Assembly (NCBI GenBank): GCA_002501085.1
Contig: DLRL01000029.1
Location: 9,054 to 73,053, forward strand
Direction of reading: 5' to 3'
DNA from: Gemmatimonadales bacterium UBA7889
Lineage (GTDB): Bacteria; Gemmatimonadota; Gemmatimonadetes; Longimicrobiales; Gaopeijiaceae
Length of the DNA stretch: 64,000 bases
The notes under the pieces were generated by a model. That model was given only the letters and a program-made list of their open reading frames with translations. It was not told the origin of the DNA and searched no databases. Position 1 is the first letter of the stretch; every line of letters starts with the position of its first letter. Below are positions 29,143 to 37,772 of the stretch, piece by piece. Position numbers and translations under genes: made by a program.

Positions 29143-30231
29143 ATGACTTCACCGATGCAAGTCGAAACGGACATCCGTAAGGCGGGAACAATTCCATCTC
29201 GCGTGTATTACGATCCTGAACTATACAATCATGCACGTGAACGCATTTTTGAGCGTAGTTGGCAGCTAGTCGGAGACACCGCACAGCTTAAAGCTCCGGG
29301 CCATGTCATCCCATTCACGTTACTTGAAGGATGTCTTGATGAGGCGCTTGTCCTTACCAGGAGTAATGACGGCATTGCTCATTGCTTAAGCAACGTCTGC
29401 ACCCATCGGGGTACAATTGTCGTCGAGGGTGAAGGTCATCTTCAGACGCTCCGTTGTCGCTATCATGGTCGTCGCTTTGATCTCGATGGGTGTTTCAAGT
29501 TCATGCCTGAGTTTGATGAGGTTGAGGACTTCCCTTCGGATTCAGACAATCTTCCAAGCTTATCCCTCCACGAATGGGGGCCATTCTTTTTTTCATCGCT
29601 GGATCCCATGTGCGATTTTGGGGAGTGGATCCGGCCAGTAGCTGAAAGGATGGACTGGCTTCGGCCTGAAAAATGCCAAGCACGTCCGGATCTGTCACAG
29701 GACTATCTGATACAAGCCAATTGGGCACTTTACTGTGACAACTACCTCGAAGGCTTTCACGTCCCTTATGTGCATGCTGGAAGCTTGGGCGACAAGCTCG
29801 ACTACGAGCAATACCACACAGAGGTACATGAATGGGGTAGCGTACAAATCGGCATAGCAAAGGACGGAGAACCGGCTTTTGATCTACCTAAAGGCCATCC
29901 TGACTACGGCAAACAAATAGCGAGCTATTATTTCTGGCTTTTTCCAAACCTCATGTTGAATTTCTATCTATGGGGTATCTCTGTGAATATCGTTCAGCCC
30001 ATTGGACCAACGACGACTCGCATCATTTACCAATCATATGTCTCCGACGCCAGTAAACTCGGCGAGGGCGCGGGATCGAACCTCTACAGAATTGAAATGG
30101 AGGATGAAGAGATCGTAGAATCAGCGCAAAAAGGCGTGCGCTCTAGACTTTATGATCGTGGGAGATACAGTCCTAGCCGTGAGAAAGGCCCGCACCATTT
30201 CCATCGGCTGCTTGCGTCATTCCTTGGATAG
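29143..30231 (+). CDS. Rieske non-haem iron oxygenase, alpha subunit type
   Basis: 362 residues from the ATG at 29143 (GAGGG upstream); a GTG at 29125 is the alternative start. The Rieske 2Fe-2S domain has Cys86-x-His88 (VCTHRG) and Cys105-x2-His108 (LRCRYHG). The catalytic domain has the mononuclear iron site in NWALYCDNYLEGFHVPYVH. The length and the SRVYYDPELYNHARERIFERSW start match the ring-hydroxylating/choline-monooxygenase-like group. No reductase or ferredoxin gene is adjacent. The substrate is unknown; quaternary amines and aromatic acids are the usual candidates. A small barrel gene follows after 15 bases, and the reductive-dehalogenase homologue lies convergent beyond it. Confidence 0.92.
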   Translation: MTSPMQVETDIRKAGTIPSRVYYDPELYNHARERIFERSWQLVGDTAQLKAPGHVIPFTLLEGCLDEALVLTRSNDGIAHCLSNVCTHRGTIVVEGEGHLQTLRCRYHGRRFDLDGCFKFMPEFDEVEDFPSDSDNLPSLSLHEWGPFFFSSLDPMCDFGEWIRPVAERMDWLRPEKCQARPDLSQDYLIQANWALYCDNYLEGFHVPYVHAGSLGDKLDYEQYHTEVHEWGSVQIGIAKDGEPAFDLPKGHPDYGKQIASYYFWLFPNLMLNFYLWGISVNIVQPIGPTTTRIIYQSYVSDASKLGEGAGSNLYRIEMEDEEIVESAQKGVRSRLYDRGRYSPSREKGPHHFHRLLASFLG

Positions 30232-30246
30232 GGACTCAGACACCGC

Positions 30247-30795
30247 ATGAAACGAACCTGGTTTTCAATGATCACAGTCACTGGAATCATGATGCTGGTG
30301 ATACTCATCACCCCACTTGGTGTGAACGGTCAACGGCGTGGGCAGGAGGAAGCCACCTCCCAGAGGTGGAGCCCAGTCTCGATTGGCTTATACGTGGGAT
30401 ATGATAATCAGCCGTCGGGTGAGGTCGCGGGTGCACAGATGCGTATCCCGGTGCTCCCAAGTGGTACTGTTGAACTTATTTCGGGTGCTAACATCACGTT
30501 CCTAAATCAACTCAAGGAGTACCAGTTCAATCTTGAGGCTGTATATAACACCGGAACAACGGCAGGTGGACTCTACTTAGGTGGTGGGTTGGCTTGGAGG
30601 AACACGATGTTTGGCTCCGAGCTAACTGCTGGGCGCAGAACTGTTCGAGGCTACAGCATAGTTGGTGGGCTAAAGGCTGGAGGCATTGCTGGTACTCCTT
30701 TCAGCCCACAACTCGAGGTCCGTTGGACCTTCCTAAAGGAGACAGCGCTCAACCCCAGAGTTATCAGCTTGGGTGTGAATGTCGCGCTATGGTGA
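30247..30795 (+). CDS. Small exported beta-barrel-like protein
   Basis: 182 residues: signal peptide (MITVTGIMMLVILITPLGVNGQ) and then alternating strands with Gly/aromatic girdle residues (IGLYVGYD, YQFNLEAVYNTG, GGLYLGGGLAWRNTMF, YSIVGGLKAGGI, QLEVRWTFLK, ISLGVNVALW). The C-terminal Trp after a strand suits outer-membrane insertion, where the last residue is aromatic. No named family. It starts 15 bases after the Rieske gene and is probably cotranscribed, so it could help uptake of that enzyme's substrate; this is inference. Confidence 0.72.
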   Translation: MKRTWFSMITVTGIMMLVILITPLGVNGQRRGQEEATSQRWSPVSIGLYVGYDNQPSGEVAGAQMRIPVLPSGTVELISGANITFLNQLKEYQFNLEAVYNTGTTAGGLYLGGGLAWRNTMFGSELTAGRRTVRGYSIVGGLKAGGIAGTPFSPQLEVRWTFLKETALNPRVISLGVNVALW

Positions 30796-30885
30796 ACTGG
30801 TCCTAGAAATAAGTGGCCTGTCAGACAGATAAATTTGGACCCAGGCTCTCTTCAAGATCATGCTGAGTTCTAATCCGCTAGTGAC

Positions 30886-32067
30886 CTAGGACTGTGTTCC
30901 CTTACGCCACCAGGCACTAGGACTCACCCGGTTAGAGGGCATGAAGAGGTCAGCCATCCAGAGTGCAATTCGACGTAACGGGGTACCGGCAAGCCATAAC
31001 CACATCCGCGACCAGAAACCCCTAAGATCCCTGTTATAGGGACAGACTCGCACACATATCGAACAGTCCGAGTTCTGATTTGTCCAGAACTTGAAGCATG
31101 GTTCCGCATCAACTGTCCACTTTCGAACGCCACGAATATTCGACTTGTTGTAAACAACATCTGAAGGATCGCCATCCGGAATTGCGTTGACGGGACATGC
31201 ATCAGAACAACGACGGCAGATCTTGCAGAATTCCGTTACACCAAAAGTCTTCGGATAATCATGGGCGAGTGGCAAATCAGTGAAGATCTTACCAATTCGC
31301 ACCCGAGGACCAAATTCCTTCGTGATAAGGAGGCCATGCCGACCATATTCACCAAGCCCCGCCTTGAGTGCGTACGGAATCGCGAGGGCTGTGTCATTCA
31401 TCGTGGCGACTGCCCTGTATCCGAGGTTGATCACATACTGAGCTAGACCAAGCAAGACAAGGGTATCTTGCGAGTAGCCGACACCAGTCGCTGTGCCACT
31501 GAGCGCCGAGGGCACCGTCTCGATCAAACCCTTGTCCATTTCCTGAACAATTACGATGACGTTTGGTAGGTCGGTAGGGAGTTCCTGTTCCTTCTCTGTT
31601 TCACCCTTTCGGCTATAGGCGTGAGTGTAAACCCACCGCTTATCGTAAGCCGTGATCCCAACGAGATCAGCGCCAAACACTTTGGCTACGTGCTTGATTT
31701 CACGGCTCATATCAGTAGGGGATTCAACCTCAATAGACTCTTCTGGACCTTGCCGGTGGACGGTAAAGGGATCAAGAAAACCCTCTCGACGGTTCTGATC
31801 CTCTTTTAGTTCAGCGAAGATGTCAGGCAGGTGCCAAGAAGCGTTGCGGAGCGCATAATCACGCTGCCTGAAGCCTTCTGCCGACTTCCATTCCTTCAAT
31901 GGGGTTCGATAGGTCTCGAAGAAGCGATCAGTCTTCTCTGACCTTACTTCCGAGTCCCAAAATGCCCGAGAATAGATGTCATTCTTCTGATTGAAGCGCT
32001 CAAATGAGTCTAGGACTTCAAAACCCGCATCCAAATCCTTCTCAGCAGGATCAAAGTCTTCACTCAT
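30886..32067 (-). CDS. Cytosolic reductive dehalogenase homologue (RdhA-like)
   Basis: 393 residues from the ATG at 32067 behind TAGGAGAG. The corrinoid/iron-sulfur RdhA architecture is visible: PYALKAGLGEYGRHGLLITKEFG with the candidate catalytic Tyr241, then two 4Fe-4S motifs, Cys281/284/287/291 (CKICRRCSDACP) and Cys324/335/338/342 (CSICVRVCP). There is no Tat signal and no RdhB anchor gene beside it, unlike respiratory enzymes, so it probably works in the cytoplasm, as catabolic aerobic homologues do. QueG (epoxyqueuosine reductase) is a relative, but the Tyr-containing motif and the KWTVDAEPCFKFW spacing favour RdhA. Its substrate may be a halogenated natural product. Confidence 0.85.
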   Translation of the reverse strand: MSEDFDPAEKDLDAGFEVLDSFERFNQKNDIYSRAFWDSEVRSEKTDRFFETYRTPLKEWKSAEGFRQRDYALRNASWHLPDIFAELKEDQNRREGFLDPFTVHRQGPEESIEVESPTDMSREIKHVAKVFGADLVGITAYDKRWVYTHAYSRKGETEKEQELPTDLPNVIVIVQEMDKGLIETVPSALSGTATGVGYSQDTLVLLGLAQYVINLGYRAVATMNDTALAIPYALKAGLGEYGRHGLLITKEFGPRVRIGKIFTDLPLAHDYPKTFGVTEFCKICRRCSDACPVNAIPDGDPSDVVYNKSNIRGVRKWTVDAEPCFKFWTNQNSDCSICVRVCPYNRDLRGFWSRMWLWLAGTPLRRIALWMADLFMPSNRVSPSAWWRKGTQS

Positions 32068-32235
32068 CACTTCTCTCCTAAGGGACGATTACCCGATGGG
32101 CGAGAGCCCGTATTCACGAGATCAACGTAGGATCGATATCTGGTTGGGCAACGTATTAGCTGTATCGCATGACATCTCTAAGACCGTCAATAGGACCTAA
32201 GAATACCCGTTACCACCAGAGCCAACAGTGAAATC

Positions 32236-33963
32236 TTACTCTAGGTCTGAAGGCATTGTCACCGAACGATCATGTGTCGTACGAAGTGGCAGCTCAGGTA
32301 TGCGAATCGCTAGTATTCCACCGAGAGCTGTCATGATGGTGGCAAGCCAATAAATCCGTGTAGTGGCCAGCGCGAATGCAGCCTTGACCGCCTCAGCTAC
32401 TTCCTCTGCAACGCGCTCTCCTTCTGCCATGATTAACGCGGCCTCAGCTACGGGCTCAGTGGCCGCTATACTTTGGTACGTTGCCCGTACAAGATTCGGC
32501 AACTCAGCTCCGCCACTCGAAACGAATTCTTCCGCAACAATGCCGCGATCGATCACTTCTATCGGCATATCTATCGAAGAGAAGGCTACCCAAAGTGTCG
32601 TCCCGAGCAGGGAGCCCATAAGGGCCGCACCCACAGTGGCGCCAATTTGGCGAAAGAAAAGCGATGCACTTGTGACCTGGCCGATGAAACGAACATCAGC
32701 TGCATTTTGGACTGCGAGGGTAAAAAGCGGCATCGCGGGTCCCACTCCTAGGCCACACATCACCGTAAAAATCGCAACCCGACTATAAGGGACTTCCGGA
32801 CCCATCGTAGCAAGTAGACTTGTAGCCGAGATAAAAATTAGAGATCCCAGAACAATTTGAAGTCTATACCCCACGCGATTCACAATCTGACCCGCGAGCG
32901 TAGCAGAAAAGACTATTCCTAAAGAGAACGGAATCAGGGCCGCTCCTGCTTGTGTTGCAGATACTCCTAAAACATTCACCAGAAATAGGGGCAAGAAGAG
33001 TGAGACAGACATTAATGATGCCCCGAAAAAGAAGGTCGACGCATTCGCCCTTCGGAATACGGGGTCAGCAAAAAGTCGCATCTCAAGAATCGGCCCAGGA
33101 GCGATGCGAGAACGCCGCACAAAAGCCGCTAGCAGCAAGCACCCAGTAAGAATTAAACAGATAGTCAGCCAGGACCTCAGAGTCGTATTTGTCTCCAACC
33201 CAGGGAGCCAGGGATAGCTTCTCTTATCGAGTTGTAATGCGAGCGTGGCTGGTATCAACCCGCCCAGTAACAAGGCGGCCCCAATTAAGTCAGGCTTAAC
33301 CGCACCTTTCGGTGGATCGAGCCTAGGCATACGACGGATAATGACCCAGAGGACTAGCCCGCCAACAGGTACGTTCACATAGAAGACCCAACGCCAACCT
33401 TCTACTCCTGGAATCAGTCCACCTGCATGATCTGTTAGTAGTCCACCGATTAGCGGCCCTAAGACCGAGGCAATTCCAAACACCGCACCTACAAATCCCT
33501 GGTATTTTCCTCTCTCTGCAGGAGTGAATAAATCAGCTATCACAATGAAAGTCATTGCGAAGAGCCCGCCCCCACCTGCGCCCTGAATACCCCTGAACAG
33601 CACAAGCTGAGACATCCCATCACCAATCAGGGGGAGATTCCCAAATTCCCCGGCAAGTCCACAGAGCATCGAGCCACCGAGAAAGAGGACGATCGCGCAA
33701 AGCGTCACGATCTTCCTCGAGTATGTGTCGGCCAGCTTACCGTATACTAGAGCCAAGGATGTGGAAGCCAGAAGATATGAAGTGGCAACCCATGCATAGC
33801 GCTCAACCCCAGCCAAGTCCTCTATCATACTAGGGAGCGCGGTTGCTACGATCGTCTGGTCTAACGCCGCTAGGAAGAGTGCAAGCAGAATGGAAACATA
33901 GATAATCATCCGATCACGTCCTGAGACCGGCGTGCCTGCGTCATTCGTGCTAGATATGGACAT
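32236..33963 (-). CDS. MFS drug exporter, DHA2/EmrB type (14 helices)
   Basis: About 575 residues. LDQTIVATALPSMIEDL in helix 1 is the DHA2 hallmark. The motif-A loop is YGKLADTYSRK, and motif C appears as GAVFGIASVLGPLIGGLL. Proton-driven export of drugs or metabolites is the usual role. The ATG at 33963 is preferred over an upstream start at 34002. The loop near residues 460-540 is longer than usual and Ala/Glu-rich (AEAALIMAEGERVAEEVAEAV). It is divergent from the YjbQ gene, with about 220 bases between them, and stands alone. Confidence 0.9.
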   Translation of the reverse strand: MSISSTNDAGTPVSGRDRMIIYVSILLALFLAALDQTIVATALPSMIEDLAGVERYAWVATSYLLASTSLALVYGKLADTYSRKIVTLCAIVLFLGGSMLCGLAGEFGNLPLIGDGMSQLVLFRGIQGAGGGGLFAMTFIVIADLFTPAERGKYQGFVGAVFGIASVLGPLIGGLLTDHAGGLIPGVEGWRWVFYVNVPVGGLVLWVIIRRMPRLDPPKGAVKPDLIGAALLLGGLIPATLALQLDKRSYPWLPGLETNTTLRSWLTICLILTGCLLLAAFVRRSRIAPGPILEMRLFADPVFRRANASTFFFGASLMSVSLFLPLFLVNVLGVSATQAGAALIPFSLGIVFSATLAGQIVNRVGYRLQIVLGSLIFISATSLLATMGPEVPYSRVAIFTVMCGLGVGPAMPLFTLAVQNAADVRFIGQVTSASLFFRQIGATVGAALMGSLLGTTLWVAFSSIDMPIEVIDRGIVAEEFVSSGGAELPNLVRATYQSIAATEPVAEAALIMAEGERVAEEVAEAVKAAFALATTRIYWLATIMTALGGILAIRIPELPLRTTHDRSVTMPSDLE

Positions 33964-34181
33964 AAGCGCGAAACATAACCACGCACGGCACAGAAGAACC
34001 AAGTCCGCTTGTGCTCAGAGTCGTCTAAGGTCAGTGTAGAATCGTGTCCTGCCAAACACGATTAAGCATGGAGATCAGACCTGGATTGTAAGGGGAGTAG
34101 CCTACCACCTTTCAAGCGCTACGAATCCGGGAAACCTCCCTGCCTCACCTTCGTTGGTCACTAGATAAGGGAAGGAAATTG

Positions 34182-34613
34182 ATGATCGCTGAACACAACA
34201 CGATCCTGTGTGAAACCAATGGAGATAACCACATCATTGACCTAACATCCAATGTACAAGAGACAGTGGCTGAATCTGGTATCAATACTGGGCAGGCTGC
34301 ACTCTTGGTACACGGCTCGACCGCGGCATTGTCCACGCTTGAATACGAGCCCGGGCTAGTCAATTACGACATTCGCACCGCGATGGAGCGCCTCGCACCG
34401 CATGATGCTTACTATAAGCATGAGGAGACATGGCACGACGATAACGGCCATAGTCATGTGCGCGCCTCTACCGTGGGACCTTCTCTAGCGCTTCCGATTG
34501 TAGACGGGCTTGTCCCACTGGGAACTTGGCAACAGATCGTGCTCATCGACTTCGACACTCGTCCCCGTAAGCGCACGGTTCATTTGAGTATGATAGGAAT
34601 AGCAAAATCGTGA
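34182..34613 (+). CDS. YjbQ/UPF0047 family protein
   Basis: 143 residues matching the whole UPF0047 domain: DLTSNVQETVAESGINTGQAALLVHGSTAALSTLEYEPG, YKHEETWHDDNGHSHVRASTVGPSLALPI, and GTWQQIVLIDFDTRPRKRTV. The conserved His residues form a metal-like site. Homologues complement thiamine-phosphate synthase mutants weakly, but the true reaction is unknown. The ATG at 34182 is behind GGAAGGAAAT. Confidence 0.93.
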   Translation: MIAEHNTILCETNGDNHIIDLTSNVQETVAESGINTGQAALLVHGSTAALSTLEYEPGLVNYDIRTAMERLAPHDAYYKHEETWHDDNGHSHVRASTVGPSLALPIVDGLVPLGTWQQIVLIDFDTRPRKRTVHLSMIGIAKS

Positions 34614-34648
34614 TGGGGGTCTAGATGGGGTCGGAACTGGGGTGTAAC

Positions 34649-35389
34649 TCAAGTTGAGTACATGAATTCAGCGACGACTTTCACCCAATGTCGAGGCCGT
34701 TCCAAATGCACGGTGTGTCCCGCACCAGGAACGATGCACAACTGAGCTTCTGGGAGCACAGCAGTCATTTGTTCTCCGATCTCAACAAACTTGGTATCAA
34801 GCTCTCCTGCAATAATAAGTGTCCGAGTTTGGATGCTGGGCAGGGCTTCCCAAAGGGATGGCAGTGCTCCAGTCCCCAAGCCCCTAAGTGCAGAAGCCAA
34901 ACCAGCCTCGGTATTGCGGAGTCGCTGAGCATGGCGCTTTGCACGTACGGGATTAGGGAGCTGAAGTTGACTCTCAAAAAGCGGGAGACTTTCCCATCGT
35001 CTGATGAACTCCCTGACACCGTGGGATTCTATCTCACATGCTAGCGCTTCATCATTCGCCTGCCGCCCTAACCTCTCGGCTTCCGTAGCAAGTCCCGGAG
35101 AAGCTGATTCTAGAATTAAACGGCGCACCTTTGTTGGGTAAGCAGCCGCAAAGTGGAGAGCAACCCGTCCCCCCATCGAATAGCCAATTAGGTCTGTGGG
35201 CCAAACTCCAGCGTGTTCAACCCGAGTGAGTGTTGCTTCAAGAGAGAAATGTCTAGGGTCTAGATCAGCGGAGTGACTCCCATGACCTGGAAGGTCACAG
35301 AGGACAGGCGAGCAACCTACAGAGACAAGTCCATCTGAGATTAACCGTCCCCATGAATCAGATGACCCGGTGAAGCCGTGGAGTAGCAC
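34649..35389 (-). CDS. menH: MenH-like alpha/beta hydrolase (SHCHC synthase)
   Basis: 246 residues. HGFTGSSDSWGRL, DLPGHGSHSADLD, the nucleophile elbow IGYSMGGRVALHFAAAYP, LILESASPGLATEAER and IIAGELDTKF form the MenH pattern, including the SASPGL and E-x-ER residues that separate it from generic hydrolases. It makes SHCHC by loss of pyruvate in menaquinone synthesis. It is about 16 kb from the other men genes. The start is a GTG directly at the first conserved strand and no ATG lies upstream before a stop, so the N-terminus is short, or a non-standard start (CTG/ATT) is used. The SDR gene is divergent. Confidence 0.82.
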   Translation of the reverse strand: MLLHGFTGSSDSWGRLISDGLVSVGCSPVLCDLPGHGSHSADLDPRHFSLEATLTRVEHAGVWPTDLIGYSMGGRVALHFAAAYPTKVRRLILESASPGLATEAERLGRQANDEALACEIESHGVREFIRRWESLPLFESQLQLPNPVRAKRHAQRLRNTEAGLASALRGLGTGALPSLWEALPSIQTRTLIIAGELDTKFVEIGEQMTAVLPEAQLCIVPGAGHTVHLERPRHWVKVVAEFMYST

Positions 35390-35458
35390 TGGATGGTGGT
35401 GAATCAGTTCAGGCTCTCCCTACTTGCAGAGCCCTCGGCCCAAGAGAAGCTTGCTGGA

Positions 35459-36079
35459 ATGAAGATCTTAGTTATTGGTTCCTCCGGCATTATCGGCTCG
35501 GCCGTGGCGAACGCTCTCTCTGAGCGCGGCCAAAACGTTATTGAGGTGACGCACTCGGGCGAAGGGTTGACGGTAGACCTGTCTGACATAGCCTCGCTTA
35601 AAGCATTGTATGATAAAGTCGGAAAACTGGATGCGGTTGTATGCGTCGCAGGTGTGGCACAGTTCGGCCCCCTGGAAGAGCTTTCTGATAACGATTTTAC
35701 GCAGAGCATTGAGAACAAGTTAATGGGCCAGGTGAACCTAGTGCGATGTGGGATCGGACAGGTAGCCGAGGGAGGCTCGTTCACGCTCACAAGCGGTGGA
35801 TTGTCCCAGAAGCCGGCTGCGGCAACAACCGCTGTGAGTATGGTCGGCGCTGCAGTCGAAGCCTTTGTAAAGGGAGCTGCGATCGATTTGGAGGGCCGTT
35901 ACCGGGTTAATGTGGTGAGCCCGGGTTGGGTCGCGGAAAGTCGCGTACAGATCGGGCTTGCTCCGATGCCAGGCATCTGGTCCCGGGATTTAGCCGAGTA
36001 TTACATCGACCTTGTAGGGGGCCTGCAAACAGGCCAAATCGTTCAGGCGGAAAAAGCTAAGCCTAATCGTATTTCCTAG
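35459..36079 (+). CDS. Short-chain dehydrogenase-like protein without the usual YxxxK
   Basis: 206 residues. The Rossmann start MKILVIGSSGIIGSAVANAL, VDLSDIASL, and AGVAQFGPLEELSDNDF match the short SDR group typified by PRK07578. In classical SDRs the active site is Ser...YxxxK; here FTLTSGGLSQKP is followed by AAVEAFVKGAAIDL, keeping the Lys but with no Tyr four residues before it. The same is true of that subgroup, whose reaction is unknown. The ATG at 35459 is preferred over upstream starts that would run into the menH leader. Its end overlaps the convergent DUF6526 gene by four bases. Confidence 0.82.
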   Translation: MKILVIGSSGIIGSAVANALSERGQNVIEVTHSGEGLTVDLSDIASLKALYDKVGKLDAVVCVAGVAQFGPLEELSDNDFTQSIENKLMGQVNLVRCGIGQVAEGGSFTLTSGGLSQKPAAATTAVSMVGAAVEAFVKGAAIDLEGRYRVNVVSPGWVAESRVQIGLAPMPGIWSRDLAEYYIDLVGGLQTGQIVQAEKAKPNRIS

Positions 36080-36513
36080 ATACGCTGATGGTCCACTCGC
36101 CAATTCTTGATAGCTTGTTTGAGTGTCTTACGGTCGGAGATTCCTTCTGATAGTGCTTTGAACACCAGCCCGGGGAGCTCCTCATCAGAGGCAAAACGCA
36201 GCGCAATCATTTGCTCTGTTGTCACCTCAGGAATCCTTTGTTTGAGTTCCTCAGGGAGAAGCCTCTCCATACGCAACTGCTCCTCGAGCCGAATAACTCT
36301 ATCCTGAACGCCTAATGCAAACCAACGGGCGAAAAAAGCTGCAAAAACAACGCCTACTGAGAAAATGAAGGCCGCTAGGCCAGCAACAGAAAAACCGACC
36401 ACGACCCCATATCCCAAGTAGAGAGTAGGGAGTACGAGCATAGGTGTCATCCAATAATGGTAGGCAGGGACCATCTTAGCGTGGTTCTTAAAGTTCTGGT
36501 CTGATTGGCTCAT
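36076..36513 (-). CDS. DUF6526 membrane protein
   Basis: 145 residues from the ATG at 36513, which has GAGGAA just upstream. It starts SQSDQNFKNHAKMVPAYHYW, as DUF6526 proteins do, then has two membrane helices (about residues 20-60), and a cytoplasmic part with DRVIRLEEQLRMERLLP and a charged helical tail. Function unknown. The open frame continues to 36675, but that would cover the start of the divergent alcohol dehydrogenase, so the inner start is better. Confidence 0.8.
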   Translation of the reverse strand: MSQSDQNFKNHAKMVPAYHYWMTPMLVLPTLYLGYGVVVGFSVAGLAAFIFSVGVVFAAFFARWFALGVQDRVIRLEEQLRMERLLPEELKQRIPEVTTEQMIALRFASDEELPGLVFKALSEGISDRKTLKQAIKNWRVDHQRI

Positions 36514-36621
36514 GGGTTCCTCTATCATTGGGCAACTAAGGTACGTACCGGACCCTAGAAATGGGGTGACCAAACTAACGAAGACGTGTATGGTGTGCAG
36601 TCCAGAACATAATCGGAGTCT

Positions 36622-37668
36622 ATGAAGAGCTACCAGTTCCGTGAGTACGGAAAAGATCTTGAGCCCATTGAACATCCAGAGCCTTCTCCGGAAGGGACGG
36701 AAGTCTTAGTCCGTGTCCTAGCATGCGGTGCATGTCACAGTGACCTACACCTTTGGGAGGGTGAGTACGACCTCGGGAATGAACGGAAACTGGATGCTAG
36801 AAGTGGGCGGCACTTACCCTTCACCTTAGGTCATGAGGTTTCTGCTGAAGTAGTCCGAGTTGGGCCCGAAGTGCACGATACTCTGATCGGGAAGCGGTTT
36901 GTGGTATTTCCGTGGATCGGGTGTGGAGCCTGCAATATCTGTGATCGTGAAGCCGAACATCTTTGTCTTCGGCCTCGGGCTCTCGGGACTTTTGTAGATG
37001 GAGGGTATAGTGATCACGTGCTAGTTCCCCACCCAAAATACCTCTTCGATTTTGGTAATCTCAAACCAGAACTTGCATGCACGTATGCATGCTCAGGCCT
37101 CACTGCTTATAGCGCAGTGAAAAAAGTCATCGGCCATCATGGATCTCACATCGTGATCATCGGAGCGGGAGGCGTTGGCCTTTCAGCGTTAATGATCGCG
37201 AAAGCAATAACAGACTATGAAGTCATCGTAGCGGACATCCGAGAAGAAGCTCGCGACGCTGCAGAACAAGCAGGAGCAAGCCATACACTCGACGCGAACG
37301 ATAAGAGTGCTCACAAGCTCATCAAGAAAATCAGTGGTGGAGGAGCTTGTGCAGTTGTTGACTGTGTCGGATCCGAGGCATCCGCAAATCTCGGCATGAG
37401 AAGTCTCGCAAAGAGTGGCATCCTCATCATTGTGGGTCTCTTCGGTGGAGCCCTCCAAGTATCACTCCCACTCCTGCCACTTAAGGACGTAACGATACGC
37501 GGATCTGATTTGGGCAGCCTCAGTGAGATGGGTGAGCTGATGGAACTGGCTAGAGCGGGCCGTATAGATCCTATCCCGATTAGGACTCGCGCGCTCGACC
37601 AAGCACAAGAAACTCTTTACGATCTTGCTGAAGGAAACTTAGTTGGTCGCGTCGTACTAAAGCCGTAA
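36622..37668 (+). CDS. Zinc-dependent alcohol dehydrogenase
   Basis: 348 residues of the medium-chain dehydrogenase family. Catalytic zinc ligands are Cys38 (CGACHSD) and His71-Glu72 (LGHE). Structural zinc Cys are 101, 104, 107 and 115 (CGACNICDREAEHLC). The dinucleotide fold is IIGAGGVGLSA. CGGAG precedes the ATG. It is followed after about 100 bases by an alpha-oxoamine synthase and an acetoacetate-decarboxylase-like gene on the same strand, so it may reduce a ketone or oxidise an amino alcohol from that path. The substrate cannot be told from sequence. Confidence 0.92.
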   Translation: MKSYQFREYGKDLEPIEHPEPSPEGTEVLVRVLACGACHSDLHLWEGEYDLGNERKLDARSGRHLPFTLGHEVSAEVVRVGPEVHDTLIGKRFVVFPWIGCGACNICDREAEHLCLRPRALGTFVDGGYSDHVLVPHPKYLFDFGNLKPELACTYACSGLTAYSAVKKVIGHHGSHIVIIGAGGVGLSALMIAKAITDYEVIVADIREEARDAAEQAGASHTLDANDKSAHKLIKKISGGGACAVVDCVGSEASANLGMRSLAKSGILIIVGLFGGALQVSLPLLPLKDVTIRGSDLGSLSEMGELMELARAGRIDPIPIRTRALDQAQETLYDLAEGNLVGRVVLKP

Positions 37669-37772
37669 CTACTTGGGGATCATATCAATGATTCGAAGAA
37701 CTGATTCCCGAGAGCAAAAGAGTATTAATCTCCTTGATACCCTGGGGTTATTTGCGGAGATTGGGATAGAAG

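Noticed and set aside
30886..32067. Reading the iron-sulfur protein as QueG (epoxyqueuosine reductase).
   Set aside because: The AGLGEYGR motif, the cysteine spacing in the second cluster and the N-terminal region favour the reductive-dehalogenase branch.
34091..34140. AGGGGAGTAGCC before the YjbQ gene resembles the 5' core of a yybP-ykoY manganese riboswitch.
   Set aside because: The other conserved blocks of that riboswitch are not visible and the gene downstream is not a manganese exporter; probably chance.
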